In this document: piece after piece, positions 6,689 to 9,193 of the stretch
How positions within the stretch are numbered: the stretch's first letter is position 1
How the letters are laid out: each line of letters starts with the position of its first letter
Assembly (NCBI GenBank): GCA_008501655.1
Contig: QQUK01000299.1
Location: forward strand, 1-9,193
DNA length: 9,193 nt
Source: Calditrichota bacterium
GTDB taxonomy: Bacteria > Zixibacteria > MSB-5A5 > GN15 > FEB-12
Direction: 5' to 3'
Notes under the pieces: model-generated
What the model saw: the letters and a program-made list of their open reading frames with translations, nothing else
Told to the model about the DNA's origin: nothing
Database searches by the model: none
Program-made: the position numbers and the translations under genes

Positions 6689-7444
6689 TTGAACTTACAA
6701 AGACAAAAATCATTTTTTGACATATATCCGCATGAATATGATATGTTAACAGATGCGGCATCCAGAAGAAAAAATCATAAAAAAGAGATCCAGGCAATTA
6801 TCAAACTTACGAATCCATCCTCAGTGTTGGATGCCGGCTGTGCAACCGGTTTAACGACATCTTTGTTTGGAGAATTCGGATTAAAAACTGTAGGTATAGA
6901 TCGTTCCCGTGGGATGATTTCACAAGCAAAAGAAAATTATGGAGATATCGAGAAGATCAGGTTCCAAAGCAGTAGTTTTGAAAAGCTTCCTGTTAATATG
7001 CATAATAAATATGATTTAATAGTCTGTCTGGCAAATTCCATTTCAGGGGTAGGCTCTTTGAGTAATCTGTATCGATCGCTCAATAATTTTAATAAAGTTC
7101 TCAAAGATGACGGTGTTCTTGTTTTACAGCTACTGAATTATATCTCTATAGTAGACGGGGAATTTTTACCGATTAAAGTCACCCGTCATGATAATCTTAT
7201 TTACCAGCGTTTTTCTGAACGTCGCGGTAAGCTTTTATATATCTATGTCAATCGACTTGATCTCAATTCAAACCCGCCAAATTATGAAATGTTTAGGCAT
7301 GAGTTTGAAAATTTTACTCCAAAAGAAGTTACCGATTCTCTTAAACGGGCACGCTTTAGAAAAATTAAGCGATTCTCAAATCTGTTTTTTGATAAAGATT
7401 TTACCAAGTCAAGCCGTGACCTGGTTGTAGTTGCGCATAAGTGA
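6689..7444 (+). CDS. Class I SAM-dependent methyltransferase
   Basis: This 251-residue cytoplasmic protein has the Rossmann-like methyltransferase order. The N-terminus FFDIYPHEYDML matches the usual pre-domain helix. Motif I is VLDAGCATG (46-54), with Ala where GCGTG is usual. The acidic residue that normally binds the ribose hydroxyls is D71 in VGIDRS. The fourth strand is YDLIVCLANSIS (108-119), and the C-terminus ends in a strand LVVVAHK. The layout resembles small-molecule N- or C-methyltransferases such as the glycine/sarcosine methyltransferase group, but no substrate-specific signature is visible and I do not name a substrate. Translation starts at TTG 6689 because of the strong upstream ribosome binding site. 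No promoter is evident in the 61 bases after the polyferredoxin gene, which suggests a two-gene operon. A functional link to iron-sulfur electron transfer would be speculation. Confidence 0.88.
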   Translation: MNLQRQKSFFDIYPHEYDMLTDAASRRKNHKKEIQAIIKLTNPSSVLDAGCATGLTTSLFGEFGLKTVGIDRSRGMISQAKENYGDIEKIRFQSSSFEKLPVNMHNKYDLIVCLANSISGVGSLSNLYRSLNNFNKVLKDDGVLVLQLLNYISIVDGEFLPIKVTRHDNLIYQRFSERRGKLLYIYVNRLDLNSNPPNYEMFRHEFENFTPKEVTDSLKRARFRKIKRFSNLFFDKDFTKSSRDLVVVAHK

Positions 7445-7449
7445 CCGGT

Positions 7450-7509
7450 TCATATGAATTTAACAGTTGACATATTCTTGTAAACTACTATCTTTTATCC
7501 TCATATGAA
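7450..7509 (+). repeat. Two copies of TCATATGAA flanking a promoter
   Basis: The nine-base word TCATATGAA occurs at 7450-7458 and 7501-7509. Each copy contains the eight-base palindrome TCATATGA, and the first extends to the ten-base palindrome TTCATATGAA. The copies start 51 bases apart, close to five helical turns. One lies just upstream of the -35 box and the other covers the expected transcription start and the ATG at 7505. An operator pair is possible, but the word is AT-rich and may recur by chance. Confidence 0.3.
7467..7494 (+). promoter_or_regulatory. Promoter of the PrsW-like gene, apparently giving a leaderless transcript
   Basis: A perfect -35 box TTGACA (7467-7472) and a -10 box TATCTT (7489-7494) are 16 bases apart. 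The expected start of transcription is near 7501-7502, only three or four bases before the ATG at 7505. No Shine-Dalgarno sequence precedes that ATG, which fits a leaderless or nearly leaderless message. Confidence 0.6.
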
Positions 7510-9016
7510 GAAGTTTATCATTTTATTCTGTATACTGCTCGTATCAAGTGCAGCATTTCCGGTGACCCAGTCCGTTTCAGGATTTGATAATTTTTTAGAT
7601 TATCGTGAAACCGGGGAAGTTCGTCTCTGGACGATTATTGTCAATGATTCGGTTATAGGAACGTTGCGTTCGACTGTTACCGGTACGGTACAAATAGACG
7701 GAATAAGCGGATATACAATCGAAGAAAAACTGAATCTTGATTTTAATAAATCCGGCACACCGCTTACGATGAATATCTCAAATGAACATTATGTGACAGC
7801 TGATGGATTTATTCTTGGTGACAAGATGGAGTTGAATATCAATGGACAGCAGGAAAAGCTGGATATGCAGCGTAAGGCTGATAAACTCGAAGGATATATT
7901 ACCCGTGGCGGACAAAAGATTGACCAGTCAGTTCTGTTTGATCCGAATGGGTTTAGCATTGAGAATTATTATTATGACCAGCTGGAACTCTATTTGTCAG
8001 CTCAAACGCTTACTATTGGTGATAATATTTTAGATTCTGTATATATGCCTCAGTCTATGACTTTTTCATATGTTAATGGTTTTGTCAGGGATTTTGATAA
8101 TATTCAGCTTTTTAATCAGGTGTTTGATTCCTGTTTTGTTATCGAGTTTACTGAACCTTTAGGTATGATCGCATATTTTACTGAAGATAAAAAACTGGTG
8201 AAGGTTGATATACCCAATCAGAATTTGAAAGCATATCTTGATGTTGTCCAAAATCCGGAAAAAGTTAAAGAGGAACTTGAGCAGATAAAAAAAGAAAAAG
8301 CTGAACAGACCAGTTCATTTTTTGAGACAGAAAAGTCATTCGGTGCAATGATAGGGGTGACATTTATATATATTCTCTTTGGTATACTGTCTCTTATCTT
8401 TTTTGCAAAAAATCAGTTGAAATCACCAATCTCATTTATAGCTTTGTTTGCCGGTGGTGTCGTCTTTGTGATAGTACCGTTTACTCAGGTACCTTTACAG
8501 GAAATCTTGTTTAAGCAATTTTATGTACCAAATGTATTACAAGGAGAAGGCTCACCGTTCTTGTACGGCCTTGCTCCAGCTATTGTTGTAGGTTTAATTC
8601 AGGAGCTATTAAAGATAGCTGCTGTCATATTGTTTGTTCGATTTGCAGATATCAAATCACATATGTATACGATTATTGGTACGATGATAGGAGTAGGGTT
8701 TGGTGTCGTCGAAGCTTGCTATCTTGCCGGTGGTGTGCCGACGTCGATGTTATTTACTATAAACCTGATAGAACGTGGCTTTACTATTTTATTTCATGTC
8801 ACATCCGGTGCTCTTCTGGGATATGCTTTATCTAAAGGTATAGGAAAAGTATCAGTATTTGCCGTCCTGACAATTGTAATAAATTCATTGTTCAGATATC
8901 TGCCGATCTTTGCTCAGAGTAAAACACTAACCCCTGAACTATTGAATATAATTCTAGCTATCGTTTCTATTCTCTTTTTATCGGTAACTTTGCTTCAATT
9001 GAAAAAAACAGAATAG
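7505..9016 (+). CDS. Exported beta-rich domain fused to a PrsW/YhfC-like intramembrane protease domain
   Basis: The product has 503 residues. Residues 1-17 form a signal peptide (MKKFIILFCILLVSSAA). Residues 20-245 are a beta-rich domain, expected in the periplasm, resembling N-terminal domains of DUF3108 or transglutaminase-linked proteins, though I cannot assign it firmly. Residues 250-278 are a charged, probably helical linker. Residues 280-500 contain about seven membrane segments with the motif order of the PrsW/YhfC/CPBP superfamily: QELLK (366-370), matching EExxK with the first Glu replaced by Gln; GFGVVE (398-403); and an R-x6-H element with R424 and H431 followed by GALLGY; N460 lies in a later helix. 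PrsW cleaves an anti-sigma factor within or near the membrane, and relatives cleave prenylated proteins or small membrane peptides. I infer a membrane-embedded peptidase or a degenerate relative, with the exported domain sensing or presenting a substrate. It has its own promoter and converges with the next gene after five bases. Confidence 0.75.
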   Translation: MKKFIILFCILLVSSAAFPVTQSVSGFDNFLDYRETGEVRLWTIIVNDSVIGTLRSTVTGTVQIDGISGYTIEEKLNLDFNKSGTPLTMNISNEHYVTADGFILGDKMELNINGQQEKLDMQRKADKLEGYITRGGQKIDQSVLFDPNGFSIENYYYDQLELYLSAQTLTIGDNILDSVYMPQSMTFSYVNGFVRDFDNIQLFNQVFDSCFVIEFTEPLGMIAYFTEDKKLVKVDIPNQNLKAYLDVVQNPEKVKEELEQIKKEKAEQTSSFFETEKSFGAMIGVTFIYILFGILSLIFFAKNQLKSPISFIALFAGGVVFVIVPFTQVPLQEILFKQFYVPNVLQGEGSPFLYGLAPAIVVGLIQELLKIAAVILFVRFADIKSHMYTIIGTMIGVGFGVVEACYLAGGVPTSMLFTINLIERGFTILFHVTSGALLGYALSKGIGKVSVFAVLTIVINSLFRYLPIFAQSKTLTPELLNIILAIVSILFLSVTLLQLKKTE

Positions 9017-9021
9017 TAGAT

Positions 9022-9193
9022 TTAATTAACAGCTATAATCCCTTTACCGACTCTTCCATCAATTAAAATATTCAGCGGTTCTTTAGTTTGGTAATGGCAG
9101 ACAAATTCTGTTCTTGAAACAAGTTTAAGTTTTGAGAAGAAATCAAGATCGATGAACCCATTCCGGGCATTTTCATTTATAGTGACATAACCG
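9022..9193 (-). CDS. C-terminal end of an unrecognised protein (partial)
   Basis: The minus-strand frame is open for 56 codons from the window edge to TAA at 9022-9024. The visible part alternates short hydrophobic strands and turns (GYVTINENA, then IDLDFFSKL, then PLNILIDG near the end), which suggests a small beta-rich C-terminal domain. I do not recognise the family. It is convergent with the PrsW-like gene, with only five bases between the two stop codons and no hairpin between them. The coding call rests on the unbroken frame, codon-like composition and plausible protein texture. Confidence 0.6.
   Translation of the reverse strand, partial: GYVTINENARNGFIDLDFFSKLKLVSRTEFVCHYQTKEPLNILIDGRVGKGIIAVN

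Overview
The window is a stretch of an AT-rich bacterial chromosome (roughly 35-40 % G+C by eye) with seven protein-coding genes. No RNA gene, insertion sequence, CRISPR array or phage gene is visible. Two of the genes encode large secreted proteins that end in the same unusual dockerin-like module: a CC pair, an RGN(V/I) start, two DLVFLVD(Y/F)MF / VYLVDYMF helices, and a mid-module C-x-EEAD. From general knowledge, tails of this kind are common in candidate phyla of the FCB group such as Zixibacteria. I therefore infer an uncultured, Gram-negative, FCB-related bacterium; this rests on protein style only.

Left part (1-2509, minus strand). A dicarboxylate/amino-acid:cation symporter of the glutamate transporter family is followed 53 bases downstream by a secreted protein. 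That protein carries a cysteine-rich N-terminal domain, five thrombospondin type-3-like calcium repeats and the dockerin-like tail. It is cut by the window edge just after its last cysteine codon, probably inside its stop codon.

Middle (2510-5514). A 183-base divergent intergenic region holds a good sigma70-like promoter for a 921-residue secreted protein. Its parts are a cohesin-like N-terminal module, an Ig-like domain, a seven-repeat FG-GAP/VCBS beta-propeller, an FN3-like domain and the same dockerin-like tail. A strong intrinsic terminator follows.

Right part (5515-9193). A NapH-like membrane polyferredoxin (two CxxxCP motifs and two [4Fe-4S] ferredoxin motifs) is followed by a class I SAM methyltransferase with a TTG start, probably on one transcript. 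A separate promoter then drives what looks like a leaderless mRNA for a 503-residue protein. This protein joins a signal peptide and a roughly 230-residue exported beta-rich domain to a PrsW/YhfC-like intramembrane protease domain. The last 172 bases hold the C-terminal end of a convergent minus-strand gene that I do not recognise.

The most original points are the export-domain/PrsW-like fusion with its altered first motif, the leaderless promoter in front of it, and the four-cysteine dockerin-like module shared by two oppositely oriented secreted proteins. No single pathway connects all the genes. The common theme of the secreted proteins is calcium-dependent surface or extracellular structure.
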